Assembly: GCA_004143945.1 (NCBI GenBank)
Contig: SEHB01000002.1
Location: 124,001-188,000, forward strand
Source: Lysobacteraceae bacterium
Lineage (GTDB): Bacteria; Pseudomonadota; Gammaproteobacteria; Xanthomonadales; Rhodanobacteraceae
Reading direction: 5' to 3'
Length of the DNA: 64,000 nt
Shown piece by piece: positions 26,712 to 35,545 of this stretch; positions within the stretch are counted from its first letter, which is position 1, and every line of letters begins with the position of its first letter. A program made the translations under genes and the position numbers. Under the pieces are notes generated by a model. The model was not told the DNA's origin. It was given only the letters and a program-made list of their open reading frames with translations, and did no database searches.

Positions 26712-28091
26712 TCACGGCATCGACGGCGCCGGCGCACGCACGCGCGACGCCACGGTGCCGGCCGCCGGCATGCGCGCCCGGACCGGCGGATCGACCGGCG
26801 AAGGCTGCTCGCGCGGACGCACGAGGCTGTCGAACGGCGCGAGCTCGGCATCCGGATCGAAGCGGCAGGGACCCTCGGCGCCGAGCGCGACGATGCCGCC
26901 GCAGAGCGCCTGCAGGTCAGCGACCGCGGGCTTGGGCGCGCCGTCGATCCAGCCGCGCAGCGCCTCCCAGCCCGCGATGCCCTCGGCGTCGCTGAAGCCG
27001 CAATGGCTCGGCTCGTCCTCGGCCACGATCGCGCTGACGAGCTGCGCGGGCGGCACCCGCTCACGCAGGAACTCCTGGTTCGCGGCCACCACCAGCTGGT
27101 CGCCGCTCGTGTGCATCGAGAGGACCTTGGCGCTGCCGATGTCGCCGGTGAAATCCGACGCGCGGCGCAGCAGCGCGGCCGCGGCGGGATCGGCCACGAT
27201 GCGCTCGATGCCGGCTTCGACGTCCGGCAGGTCGCCGTAATCGACCCCGAGCGTCGTGAACGGATTGCCGCCGGCCAGCGCGTCCGGCGCGCGCACGAGT
27301 TCGCTCAGCACGAAGATCGCATACGCGACCTGGGTCACGAGGAAGTCCTCGTCGTCGACGCGCGCGACCTGCATGAGTTCGGCCAGGCGCTCGCGCATCG
27401 CGTCGTTGCGCAGGGCGGGCGGAAGATTCACGCCGGTGCAGCGGTTCAGCGCGACCAGGGCTTCGAGCACGCGCACGCGGTCGCCGAGGTCGCCGAGGTC
27501 GAGCGGGATGTCACCGAGGTCGAGCGCCCACTCGAGCGGTTCGCTGCCGATCGGCAGGTCACCTGCGCCCGCGCCTTCGCAGACCACGTCGAACGCGAGG
27601 CGCAGGTCGATCGCCGCGTCCCACAGGCGCGAGCCGGCCGCTGCGGGGCACAGCGCAAAGACGCCGCGCACCGGCGGGAAGCCGCGCGCCTCGGCGAGCC
27701 GCAGTGCGACGAGTCCGCCCATCGAGCCACCGAACGGCAGGATCTCGCCGGGTTCGCCGACTTCGCGCTCGAACACCTCGAGCAGGTCGCGGTTGTCGGC
27801 GACTGCATGGAACAGTGCCCATCCGCGCTGGCGGAAGCTGCTCGCCGCGATCGCGTAACCCTCCTCGAGCATGAGGTCGCGCAACGGGCCGAGCCCGGGC
27901 CTCTCGCGCGTCGGCGCGAAATCGAGCCCGTGCTGGTACATCACGAGCGCGTCGCCATCGCGCCAATCGTCGGGCGCGACGATCCGGTAGCGCGCGCCGG
28001 CCGCGGTGCTGCCCTCCCACTCGCGCACGGCGTGTGCAGGCAGGCACGCGCAGGCCAGTGCCGCATACAGCCCCAGGATCATCGTTCGCAT
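26712..28091 (-). CDS. exported alpha/beta-hydrolase fold protein
   Basis: A 459-aa protein with a signal peptide (MILGLYAALACACLPAHA). The nucleophile elbow is PFGGSMGGLVALRL, preceded by the oxyanion-side VMYQHGLDFAP, and the late catalytic His may be in EPSHCGFSDAEG. A C-terminal Pro-rich tail of about 40 residues is not part of the fold. The substrate is unknown; the overall layout recalls exported polyhydroxyalkanoate- or ester-type hydrolases, but I cannot assign it. The frame is open for more than a thousand codons upstream, all of it shadow of ubiJ, ubiB and the neighbours. Confidence 0.75.
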   Translation of the reverse strand: MRTMILGLYAALACACLPAHAVREWEGSTAAGARYRIVAPDDWRDGDALVMYQHGLDFAPTRERPGLGPLRDLMLEEGYAIAASSFRQRGWALFHAVADNRDLLEVFEREVGEPGEILPFGGSMGGLVALRLAEARGFPPVRGVFALCPAAAGSRLWDAAIDLRLAFDVVCEGAGAGDLPIGSEPLEWALDLGDIPLDLGDLGDRVRVLEALVALNRCTGVNLPPALRNDAMRERLAELMQVARVDDEDFLVTQVAYAIFVLSELVRAPDALAGGNPFTTLGVDYGDLPDVEAGIERIVADPAAAALLRRASDFTGDIGSAKVLSMHTSGDQLVVAANQEFLRERVPPAQLVSAIVAEDEPSHCGFSDAEGIAGWEALRGWIDGAPKPAVADLQALCGGIVALGAEGPCRFDPDAELAPFDSLVRPREQPSPVDPPVRARMPAAGTVASRVRAPAPSMP

Positions 28092-28208
28092 GGCCGCTCT
28101 CGTCGCTATCGTGTGCGTGCACGCTAGCGCAGGCTGGCTGGCCGCGCGCTGAGCGGACGCGCACCACGGCCACACGCGAGCGCGACCGATCGCCGGGGGC
28201 ACAGCAGG

Positions 28209-28214
28209 TAGAAT
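28209..28214 (+). promoter_or_regulatory. putative -10 element of ubiJ, leaderless spacing
   Basis: TAGAAT is followed by seven bases and the ubiJ ATG, so a transcript would start at or next to the initiator. Confidence 0.4.
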
Positions 28215-28221
28215 CGGCGGC

Positions 28222-28878
28222 ATGTCCGCCCTGCCCGAGTCCCGCCGACCCCACCCCGTACTGACGCTGCTCGGCCGCGCGCTCGAACGCGTGTTCGAGC
28301 AGCTGCTCGCGCTCGACCCGGACACCCGCGCGCGCTTCGCGGCGTTCGAGGGCCGCGCGGTCACCGTCGATTTCGCAGGCCCGGAGCGACGCGCCCTGCC
28401 CGCGATGCGGCTCGTGGTCGAACAGGGGCGCCTGCGCGTCGGGCCCGCGTTCGCGGCGACCAGCGCGCTCGAGGTGCGCGCGACGCCGTCGAGCCTGCTC
28501 GCGTTCGCGCTGGCACGCGAGGGCGCCGGGACGCCCGGCAGGGTTTCGATCAGCGGCGATGCCGACCTCGCGCGGCGCCTCGAACAGCTCGCGCACGCGT
28601 TCGCGCCGGATGTCGACGAGGCGTTCGCACGCGTATTCGGCGACATCGCGGGGGTGCCGCTCGCGCGCGCGTTCCGCGGCGCGCTCGCAGGTGCGCGTTC
28701 GTCCGCGCGCGCGCTCGCGGCCGATGCGGCCGAGTTTCTGACCGAGGAAGGCCGCGACCTCGTCGCGCGCGCCGAGCTCGACGGTTTCCTCGACGACGTC
28801 GATCGCGTGCGCGAGCGCGCCGAGCGTCTCGAGGCGCGCTTCGCCCGCGTCGCCGCCGCGCGCCGGTCCCGCGCATGA
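28222..28878 (+). CDS. ubiJ: ubiquinone biosynthesis accessory factor UbiJ
   Basis: A 218-aa SCP2-domain protein. The N-terminal lipid-binding domain ([23 protein letters not shown], then [17 protein letters not shown]) is followed by a helical tail with [12 protein letters not shown] and a C-terminal coiled coil ([15 protein letters not shown]). UbiJ binds ubiquinone intermediates and the UbiK partner in the soluble Ubi metabolon. The stop overlaps the ubiB start by ATGA. ubiE, which often comes before ubiJ, is not adjacent here. Confidence 0.9.
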   Translation: MSALPESRRPHPVLTLLGRALERVFEQLLALDPDTRARFAAFEGRAVTVDFAGPERRALPAMRLVVEQGRLRVGPAFAATSALEVRATPSSLLAFALAREGAGTPGRVSISGDADLARRLEQLAHAFAPDVDEAFARVFGDIAGVPLARAFRGALAGARSSARALAADAAEFLTEEGRDLVARAELDGFLDDVDRVRERAERLEARFARVAAARRSRA

Positions 28879-30557
28879 TCGCGTTGCGCCAGCTGCCGCG
28901 CCTGCTGCGCATCGTCCGGATCGCCGCCCGCCATGGGCTCGAGGACCTGCTGCCCGGCACCCGTCGGCCGTGGCCGCTGCGGTTCTCGCGCATGTTCGCG
29001 CGACCGGACGCGCGCATCGCCGCTCTGCCGCGCGGTGAGCGCCTCGTGCTCGCGCTGACGCTGCTCGGGCCGATCTTCGTCAAGGCCGGCCAGATCCTCT
29101 CGACGCGACGCGACCTGCTGCCGCCCGACGTCGCCGATGCGCTGACGCAGTTGCAGGATCGCGTCGCGCCATTCCCGGGCGAGCAGGCGCGCGCGGCGGT
29201 CGAAGCCGCGTTCGGCGCGCCGCTCTGCGCGCGCTACGCAACCTTCGACGACACGCCGCTGGCGTCGGCATCGATCGCGCAGGTGCATGCAGCGACCCTG
29301 CATGCCGACGACATGCGCGCCGCGCGTCTCGCCTCGCCGGAAGTCGTGGTCAAGGTGCTGCGGCCGGGCATCCACGAGCGCATCGCGGACGACGTCGCGC
29401 TGCTGCGCGCGCTCGCGGGCTTGGTCGAACGCACGCATCCGAAGGCGGACCGCATCCGCCCGCGCGAGATCGTCGCGGAAGTCGCCACCACGCTGGTCAA
29501 CGAGCTCGACCTGCAGCGCGAGGGCGCGAACGCCTCGCTGCTCAGGCGCAACTTCGCGGGCTCCGACGATCTCTACGTGCCGGCGGTGGCCTGGAGCCAC
29601 ACGCATGAAGGCGTGCTCACGCTCGAACGGGTGCGCGGCATCCCGGTCGACGACCTCGCGGCGCTCGACGCCGCGGGCATCGACCGCATCGCGCTCGCCG
29701 AAAAGGGCGTGCGCCTGTTCTACACGCAGGTGTTCCGCGACAACTTCTTCCACGCCGACGCGCACGCGGGCAACATCTGGGTGGATCCCGCGCGACCGCG
29801 CGATCCGCGCTTCATCGCGCTCGACTTCGGCATCATGGGCGCGCTGCCGGAACGCGACCAGTACTGGCTCGCCGAGAACTTCCTCGCGCTGTTCAACCAG
29901 GACTACGCACGCGTCGCCGAGCTGCACGTGCGCGCGGGCTGGATGCCTTCGACGACGCGGCTCGACGAACTCGAGGCGGCGGTGCGCACGGTCTGCGAAC
30001 CCTACTTCACGCGCCCGCTCAGCGAGATCTCGCTGGCGGAGGTCGTGCTGAAGCTGTTCCAGATGGCGCGCCGGCACGACCTGACGCTGCAGCCGCAGTT
30101 GATCCTCTTGCAGAAGACGCTGCTCAACATCGAGGGAGTCGGGCGCCTGCTGCATCCGCGCATCGACATCTGGGCGACCGCCAAGCCGGTGCTCGAACGC
30201 ATCTGGCGCCGCCGCAGCGGACCGCGCGCGATGCTCAAGGCGCTGCGCCGTCGCGTGCCCGAATGGATCGCGGCCGCACCCGACATGCCGCAGCTGCTGC
30301 ACGGCTACCTCGCGCAGGCGACCAGCGGCACGCTGGAACTTCGGATCGCGTCCGATGATCTGAAACGCATCGAAAGGCGCGCCGCGCTCGGCCAGCGCGT
30401 CGCCGCGTGGCTGGCGCTCGCGGTCTCGCTCGGCGTCGGCAGCGTGCTGCTGGCCCTCGCCGCGCCCGAACCGCGCTGGCTCGGACTGCCGGCGCTCGCA
30501 TGGGCCGCGCTGGCCGGATCGGCTGCCGCATTCGCGGTCGCCGCGCGTCACCGCTGA
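28875..30557 (+). CDS. ubiB: UbiB atypical kinase/ATPase for ubiquinone synthesis
   Basis: A 560-aa member of the ADCK/COQ8 family, needed for early-intermediate handling in ubiquinone biosynthesis. The KxGQ extension is visible in [19 protein letters not shown]. The Ala-rich nucleotide loop is [13 protein letters not shown], the kinase lysine lies in VVVKVLRPG, the catalytic/metal loop is [13 protein letters not shown], and [10 protein letters not shown] is the DFG-like segment. Two C-terminal hydrophobic helices ([17 protein letters not shown] and [17 protein letters not shown]-like) anchor it in the membrane. Translation is coupled to ubiJ. Confidence 0.96.
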   Translation: MIALRQLPRLLRIVRIAARHGLEDLLPGTRRPWPLRFSRMFARPDARIAALPRGERLVLALTLLGPIFVKAGQILSTRRDLLPPDVADALTQLQDRVAPFPGEQARAAVEAAFGAPLCARYATFDDTPLASASIAQVHAATLHADDMRAARLASPEVVVKVLRPGIHERIADDVALLRALAGLVERTHPKADRIRPREIVAEVATTLVNELDLQREGANASLLRRNFAGSDDLYVPAVAWSHTHEGVLTLERVRGIPVDDLAALDAAGIDRIALAEKGVRLFYTQVFRDNFFHADAHAGNIWVDPARPRDPRFIALDFGIMGALPERDQYWLAENFLALFNQDYARVAELHVRAGWMPSTTRLDELEAAVRTVCEPYFTRPLSEISLAEVVLKLFQMARRHDLTLQPQLILLQKTLLNIEGVGRLLHPRIDIWATAKPVLERIWRRRSGPRAMLKALRRRVPEWIAAAPDMPQLLHGYLAQATSGTLELRIASDDLKRIERRAALGQRVAAWLALAVSLGVGSVLLALAAPEPRWLGLPALAWAALAGSAAAFAVAARHR

Positions 30558-30578
30558 TTCTGTTTCGGAGGATTGCTG

Positions 30579-31298
30579 ATGAATGCTTGTGGATGGGCCC
30601 TGTTGGGTGGTGCGCTGGCCGTGGCCGGATGCGCGAAACAGCGCGTGCCCGAGGATTTCCAGCTCAGCGCGCTGCTGCAGCGCGAAGACGCGAAGGCCGC
30701 TGGCAGCCCGGCGCTCGACGCGCAGGCGGTCGGCTGCCTGCGCGCATGGTCGGGCGACGCGGAACTGGCCAAGGGCCTGACCGTGCTGGTCGCCGGAGAA
30801 GACGGACGCAAGCGCTGCCACGACCGCTTGCAGGGGTGGCTCGCGGACAGCTCGCGCAATCCCGCGAAGTTCACGTTCGAGGAAGTCAGCACGCCCGAGG
30901 TGGCGCGTCGTGCGAAGGCACTGCTCGATGCGCAGGCCGGGGAGGTCCGCGCCCCCGGCAGCGGCGGCGTGCCCGAAGCGCTGCGCAAGCCGGTCGCGGT
31001 GGTCAAGCCGCGCGCGCCCGATCCGAGCGTGAACCTCGGCGCCGCCGGTGCCGAACTCTCCGAGGCGGAGGCCCTCTGCACGCAGGCTGCCGAGAAGGCG
31101 CAGGCCGACGGTGGCGGCCCGCGCAGCAGCCTGCAGCGCTTCGCGGGTTATTGCGGCGGCCGTCTGCAGAAACTGCGCGCGACGATGGAAGCGGCGGCCA
31201 AGGCGGGGCGCAAGCCCGAAGATCTCGAACCCTACGCAACGAGCGCGCGCGGGCTCGCGACGACGGCGCGCGAGCTGCTCGCCGCGCCGCCGGGGTGA
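30579..31298 (+). CDS. predicted lipoprotein, unknown
   Basis: A 239-aa protein with a short hydrophobic N-terminus ending in a plausible lipobox AVAGC, so likely a lipoprotein. The mature part is helical and charged, with a Cys pair spaced through it (QAVGCLRAW, KRCHDRLQGW) and later AEALCTQAAEKAQ and RFAGYCGGRLQK. I recognise no family. The start was chosen for the GGAGGA ribosome-binding site ahead of the ATG; it lies 21 bases after ubiB in the same orientation. Confidence 0.65.
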   Translation: MNACGWALLGGALAVAGCAKQRVPEDFQLSALLQREDAKAAGSPALDAQAVGCLRAWSGDAELAKGLTVLVAGEDGRKRCHDRLQGWLADSSRNPAKFTFEEVSTPEVARRAKALLDAQAGEVRAPGSGGVPEALRKPVAVVKPRAPDPSVNLGAAGAELSEAEALCTQAAEKAQADGGGPRSSLQRFAGYCGGRLQKLRATMEAAAKAGRKPEDLEPYATSARGLATTARELLAAPPG

Positions 31299-31333
31299 CG
31301 TCTGCACCGCGTCCGCGTGCGCACGGCTGCGGC

Positions 31334-31339
31334 TAGAAT
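31334..31339 (+). promoter_or_regulatory. putative -10 element of arfB, leaderless spacing
   Basis: TAGAAT followed by exactly six bases and the arfB ATG; no ribosome-binding site can fit between them. Confidence 0.45.
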
Positions 31340-31345
31340 GCGCTG

Positions 31346-31771
31346 ATGCTCGAGATCGACGGCCAGCTCGCGATTCCCGACGACGAACTGGTCGAGAAGT
31401 TCGTGCGTGCCGCGGGCCCCGGTGGCCAGAACGTCAACAAGGTCGCAAGCGCGGTCGAACTGCGCTTCGACATCGCGCGTTCTCGCGCATTGCCCGAACC
31501 GCTGCGCACGCGCCTGCTCGCGCGGCGCGACCGCCGCCTGACCGACGATGGCGTGCTCGTGATCCAGGCCAACCGCTTCCGCGACCAGTCCAAGAACCGC
31601 GATGACGCGCGCACGCGCCTCGCCGACATCCTGCGCGCGGCGCAGGTCGTGCCGAAGCGCCGCGTCGCGACGCGTCCGACGCGCGCGTCGAAGGAGCGCC
31701 GCATCGAGGCGAAGAAGTCGCGTGCATCGGTCAAGCGCAACCGCGGGCGCGCCCCGTGGCAAGGCGAATGA
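31346..31771 (+). CDS. arfB: alternative ribosome-rescue factor ArfB (YaeJ)
   Basis: A 141-aa peptidyl-tRNA hydrolase of the class-I release-factor family that rescues ribosomes stalled on non-stop messages. The catalytic GGQ is in AAGPGGQNVNKVAS. The C-terminal tail is strongly basic (KERRIEAKKSRASVKRNRG), as needed to enter the empty mRNA channel. No stop-codon recognition domain is present. The stop overlaps the ATG of the acyltransferase gene (ATGA). A TAGAAT box immediately upstream suggests a leaderless message. Confidence 0.95.
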   Translation: MLEIDGQLAIPDDELVEKFVRAAGPGGQNVNKVASAVELRFDIARSRALPEPLRTRLLARRDRRLTDDGVLVIQANRFRDQSKNRDDARTRLADILRAAQVVPKRRVATRPTRASKERRIEAKKSRASVKRNRGRAPWQGE

Positions 31772-32364
31772 CCGCGGAGCGCGTGCTGCCGCTGCCACTC
31801 GGCGCGACGATTCCCCAGTTCGCGCAGGACCCGAGGCGCCGCCTGTGCGGCTGGATCCTCGAACGCTGCGGCTGGCGCATGCAGGGCGCCTTGCCCGACG
31901 TCCCACGCGCAGTCCTGATCGCTGCGCCGCACAGTTCATGGTGGGATGGCGTCTGGGGTCTGCTGTTCAAGGTCGCGCTCGGCGCCGACATCGCGTTCAT
32001 GGGCAAGCGCGAACTGTTCCGCGGTCCGCTCGGCTGGCTGCTGCGCGCGCTCGGCGGCTTCCCGATCGAGCGCGCCGCCGCGCACGGGATCGTGCAGCAG
32101 GTCGCGGTCGCGTTCGCGCAGCGCCCGCGCTTCTGGATCGGCATCGCGCCCGAAGGCACGCGCAAGCCGGTCACGCGCTGGCGCAGCGGCTTCTGGCACA
32201 TCGCGCGCGCGGCGCGGGTACCGATCGTGCCGGTCGCGTTCGACTACCCCTCGCGCTCGATCGTGGTCGGTCCGATCTTCGTGCCGGGTCCCGATCTCGA
32301 TGCGGACCTCGCGGCCTTGCGCGCGTTCTACGCCCCGTTCCGCGGGCGCCATCGCGGGGTGTGA
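31768..32364 (+). CDS. PlsC-like 1-acylglycerol-3-phosphate acyltransferase family protein
   Basis: A 198-aa acyltransferase-fold protein. The HX4D motif is APHSSWWD, GKRELFRGPLGW follows, and the conserved IAPEGTRKPVTRWRSGFWHIA matches a small stand-alone acyltransferase group. It is shorter than the 268-aa PlsC-type protein near 11 kb and lacks its N-terminal hydrophobic segment. The acyl acceptor is unknown. It is translationally coupled to arfB. Confidence 0.88.
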   Translation: MTAERVLPLPLGATIPQFAQDPRRRLCGWILERCGWRMQGALPDVPRAVLIAAPHSSWWDGVWGLLFKVALGADIAFMGKRELFRGPLGWLLRALGGFPIERAAAHGIVQQVAVAFAQRPRFWIGIAPEGTRKPVTRWRSGFWHIARAARVPIVPVAFDYPSRSIVVGPIFVPGPDLDADLAALRAFYAPFRGRHRGV

Positions 32365-32439
32365 CAGGGGCCGCCGGCCGCAGGCGCGATGTCCACCACG
32401 CGGTGAACCGCCAGCCGAAAGATCGGGTACCGGACACAC

Positions 32440-32520
32440 GGTGACAGCACGGGCCCTTATCGCAGGAAGCTCTTCCTCGGCGTGCTCGGTGTGCTCCGTG
32501 TTTCAGGCTTTCCGCTTTTC
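32440..32520. repeat. dispersed inverted-repeat element, copy C
   Basis: This element runs from the 138-base gap into the 3' end of the membrane-protein gene on the minus strand. The complement of 32491-32508 is GCCTGAAACACGGAGCAC, identical to copy A; further blocks (GAGCACGCCGAGGAAGAGC in complement) resemble copy B. The TGA stop codon of the membrane-protein gene (32503-32505) lies inside the repeat block. Confidence 0.75.
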
Positions 32521-33945
32521 GCCCCGGGTATCGCGCGCACCGATGCCGGCGACGACGACGGCGAGCGACGCGAACAGCCATGCGAGCGCGGCGTTGGTCA
32601 CGAGGTGGCCCTGCTTGGCGACGTCGGCGAGGCCGTCGCCGAGCACCGTGACCGCGAGCGTCGCGAGCATCACGATCGCGCAGAGCACCGCATATTCGAG
32701 CGCGCGGCTGCCGCGGCGAAACGTGATACCCCACGGCAGCACGAGGACGGCGGCGAGCGGCGCCGCGAGCACGGCGAGGTGCAGCGTCGGCGCCGCGTGC
32801 AGCGCGCGGTCGAGGCTCGAGCGCATCGCGGGCGCGAGCTCGAACGTTCCGCCTTCGACGTGCCCGATCTCGCGCGCGAGCCAGGGATCGAGCGCGCGCA
32901 CGCCGCGCCACGCGAGCGACAGCGCGATGCGCGGATGGCGCGCGAGCGCGAGCAACTGGTCGCCGCGGCCGAATCCGGCGAAGCCCGCGCACGCCTGTTC
33001 CGGCATCGCGGGCAACTCCCACGCATGCAGCCCGCCGTAGCGCGCGCACTGCGGATCGACGCCGAGTTCGACCAGCAGCGCCTGCGGATCGCTGCTCGCC
33101 GGCAGCAGCGCGGTGAACAGCACGTCGGCACGGTTGTATTGGTCGATCGCGTCCATCATCGCGTCGTCGCGCTGCAGTTGCACGAACTGCAGCCAGAATC
33201 CCGCGAACGCGCCGAACGCGAGCGCGATCGCGCGCCAGCCGGTGCGCCCGAGCCGCGCGCGATCCAGCGCGAACAGCGCGAGCGCGATCGCGCCCGGCAG
33301 CAGGAGGTGCTGGATCTTCGCGGTCGCGAGCGCGAACGCCGCGAGCGCGAGCAGTGCGAAGCGACGACGCGCGAACGGCGCGTCGCGCCACAGCAGGATC
33401 GCCGCGACCAGCGCGTAGGCCGCGAGCAGCGCGGTCCATTCCGCATAGAAGGTATCGAGGAACAGCGTGTTGGCGGGGTCGGCGAACAGCAGCGGCACCA
33501 GCAGCGCGTTCGCGAGCGCGGCGCGCGGTTCGCCGCGCCGCCACCAGGCGAGCGAGAACGCGACCGACAGCGCGAGCAGCGCTGCCCAGCGCAACACGCC
33601 GACCAGGCGCACGTCGTGCGGCCCGGCGGATCCGAATGCCTCGCCGATGCGCCAGGCGAGCGCGCTCGCACCGGTGAACGCGAGTTCGCTCGACCAGTAG
33701 CACATCGGGTCGCCCGACTCGATGAAGCGGAACTTCGCGAACGGTGCCTGCGGATTGTTCTGCTGCGGCGGCACCTCGGGGGGGCGGTCCGGATGGAAGC
33801 CGAAGCAGTTGGTGTAGCGCGTCTGGTCGTAGCTGTTCGCGTACGCGTGGAGAGGTTCGTGCGACCACAGCGCGAACACGCGCAGCGTGCCCGCGAGCCA
33901 GAGGAGCGCGAACACCACGAGCCATGCGCGCGTGGCGTGCTTCAC
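32503..33945 (-). CDS. polytopic membrane protein, second of a tandem paralogous pair
   Basis: A 480-aa protein with around ten transmembrane helices. The N-terminal helix is followed by a probably periplasmic loop with YANSYDQTRYTNCFGF; later landmarks are FYAEWTALLAAYALVA, TAKIQHLLLPGAIALA and NRADVLFTALLPASSDP. The same landmarks occur in the same order in the gene just upstream, so this is a tandem duplication. The overall layout (first loop after helix 1, many helices) recalls GT-C-type glycosyltransferases, but I see no diagnostic DxD or E/D motif and do not assign it. The GTG start overlaps the upstream stop by GTGA. The last codons and the stop lie inside a dispersed repeat (copy C). 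Confidence 0.7.
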   Translation of the reverse strand: MKHATRAWLVVFALLWLAGTLRVFALWSHEPLHAYANSYDQTRYTNCFGFHPDRPPEVPPQQNNPQAPFAKFRFIESGDPMCYWSSELAFTGASALAWRIGEAFGSAGPHDVRLVGVLRWAALLALSVAFSLAWWRRGEPRAALANALLVPLLFADPANTLFLDTFYAEWTALLAAYALVAAILLWRDAPFARRRFALLALAAFALATAKIQHLLLPGAIALALFALDRARLGRTGWRAIALAFGAFAGFWLQFVQLQRDDAMMDAIDQYNRADVLFTALLPASSDPQALLVELGVDPQCARYGGLHAWELPAMPEQACAGFAGFGRGDQLLALARHPRIALSLAWRGVRALDPWLAREIGHVEGGTFELAPAMRSSLDRALHAAPTLHLAVLAAPLAAVLVLPWGITFRRGSRALEYAVLCAIVMLATLAVTVLGDGLADVAKQGHLVTNAALAWLFASLAVVVAGIGARDTRGEKRKA

Positions 33946-35348
33946 CGGTTCGCTCCTGCGTCGAGCGCGCGCCGCAGCAGCGCCGCGAGCACGAGGCCGA
34001 GGCTCGCGAGCGCGAAGTTCGGCGCGAGCTGCGCGTGCTTGGCGAAATCCACGTCGCCGTCGCCGAACAGGGACACCAGCGCGACGGCCGCGCTGCCGAC
34101 CGCGCAGGCCAGCGCGAAGCCGATCGCCGCGCGTTCGCGCCGCCGCCACGCCGCGGCCGCCACCAGCCAGGGCAGCAGCAGAACGCCCGCGGCGACGCCG
34201 GCGCGGTCGCCGAACACGCGGTTCCAGCTCGGCTGGTGCGACGGCAACGCGCCCCACGTCGCACCTTCGACGACGCCGAGTGGAGGGATCCACGGCAGCA
34301 GCAGGCGCGGAACGTGCAGCAACGCGCGCGCGGTCGCCGGGGGATCGGACAGCAGCAGCCACCACGGTTCGAGGCGCGCCCAAGTCCCGACGCCCGTGCA
34401 GACGCGCTCGACCGGCAGCGGCATCGCGTAGATGCTGCGTCCGGCATACGCGGTGCACGCCGGTTCGAGGTCCAGCGCCGCGGCGACACGCGCGGGATCG
34501 CTGCTCTCGGGCAGCAGCACGCTGAGCACGAAGTTCGCGCGGTTGGCGCGATCGATCGCCTGCGCGACCGGCGTCGCGCGCGCGAGATCGGCCAGTTGCA
34601 GCGTGAGCCCCGCGAGCCCGCCGACCAGCAGCGCGAGTGCCGCCATGCGTCGCGCGCGTCCGGCGCCCACGAGCAGCGCGAGGCCGAGCAGCAACGGCAG
34701 CACGAGGTGCTGCTGCTTGCTGCCCGCGAGGATCGCGGCGCCGCCCGCGGCGACCACGAGCGCGGCGCGCGTCGGGCGCAGCAGCGCGACCGCGACGCCG
34801 GCCAGGCACGCGTGGAAACCGAGCAGCGCGCCGGCTTCGGCGTAGAAGGTCGGGAAGTACAGCAGGTTGGCCGGATCATGGCCGAACAGCGCGAGCCAGC
34901 CGAGGTAAGCGGCCGCGACCTGCGGCTGCCCCGCGCGCAGCAGCGCACGCACGGTCCAGCCCGCGAGCAGCAACCACGCGAACAGGCGCCACTCGGCGAG
35001 GCGATGCACGGAGTGGATCGCACGCGCACCGGACGCCTCGGACATGCGCCACGCGGCGGCGACCGGTGCGGTGAACAGCAGGTCCGAACTCCAGACGCAC
35101 AGGCCGGGCGGGGTCGGCTGGAATGCATAACGCGAGAGCGGCGCCTGCGGGTGGCCACGGTCGGCACGCTCGCCGGGCCGCCACGGCGCGAGGTCGAGGC
35201 AGGCGCTGTAGCGGATCTGGTCGTAGTTGTTCGCGTACGCGAGCAGCGGCCGGTGCAGCACCAGCCCGAACGCGCGCGCGAGCGCCAGCAGCGCGAGCAC
35301 GGCGAGCAGCAGCCGGAACCAATCGGGCAGGCGGGCGTGCTCGGGCAT
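33942..35348 (-). CDS. polytopic membrane protein, first of a tandem paralogous pair
   Basis: A 468-aa multi-spanning membrane protein. Landmarks shared with the following gene: YANNYDQIRYSACLDL after helix 1, FYAEAGALLGFHACLAG, GSKQQHLVLPLLLGLA, NRANFVLSVLLPESSDP and a DP/Cys-containing loop LEPACTAYAG. The ATG giving MPEHARLPDWF was chosen because hydrophobic sequence starts right after; the 40-residue upstream extension looks non-coding. Function unknown; a membrane glycosyltransferase or lipid-linked sugar enzyme is one possibility from topology only. Confidence 0.7.
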   Translation of the reverse strand: MPEHARLPDWFRLLLAVLALLALARAFGLVLHRPLLAYANNYDQIRYSACLDLAPWRPGERADRGHPQAPLSRYAFQPTPPGLCVWSSDLLFTAPVAAAWRMSEASGARAIHSVHRLAEWRLFAWLLLAGWTVRALLRAGQPQVAAAYLGWLALFGHDPANLLYFPTFYAEAGALLGFHACLAGVAVALLRPTRAALVVAAGGAAILAGSKQQHLVLPLLLGLALLVGAGRARRMAALALLVGGLAGLTLQLADLARATPVAQAIDRANRANFVLSVLLPESSDPARVAAALDLEPACTAYAGRSIYAMPLPVERVCTGVGTWARLEPWWLLLSDPPATARALLHVPRLLLPWIPPLGVVEGATWGALPSHQPSWNRVFGDRAGVAAGVLLLPWLVAAAAWRRRERAAIGFALACAVGSAAVALVSLFGDGDVDFAKHAQLAPNFALASLGLVLAALLRRALDAGANR

Positions 35349-35545
35349 GAAGGACCAGGGGACGCGGGAACGCCCGAGTGTAGGCGGCGTCCATGTCGGT
35401 CTCAATCGCGCCGGAACGCGAACCGGATCACATCCGGACCGCGACGCGTGCACCCCCGGCGCCGCCAAGAGGGTCCGCGCGGGCGCCGTCGGCGCAGGTG
35501 TAGGATGGCTTCGAATCGCGGGGATCCGCCCGCAGGGGAGCTGTC

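Noticed and set aside
28092-31307. A continuation of the exported hydrolase frame for more than a thousand codons upstream
   Set aside because: It is antisense to ubiJ, ubiB and the following lipoprotein, has no domain, and the hydrolase signal peptide marks the true start.
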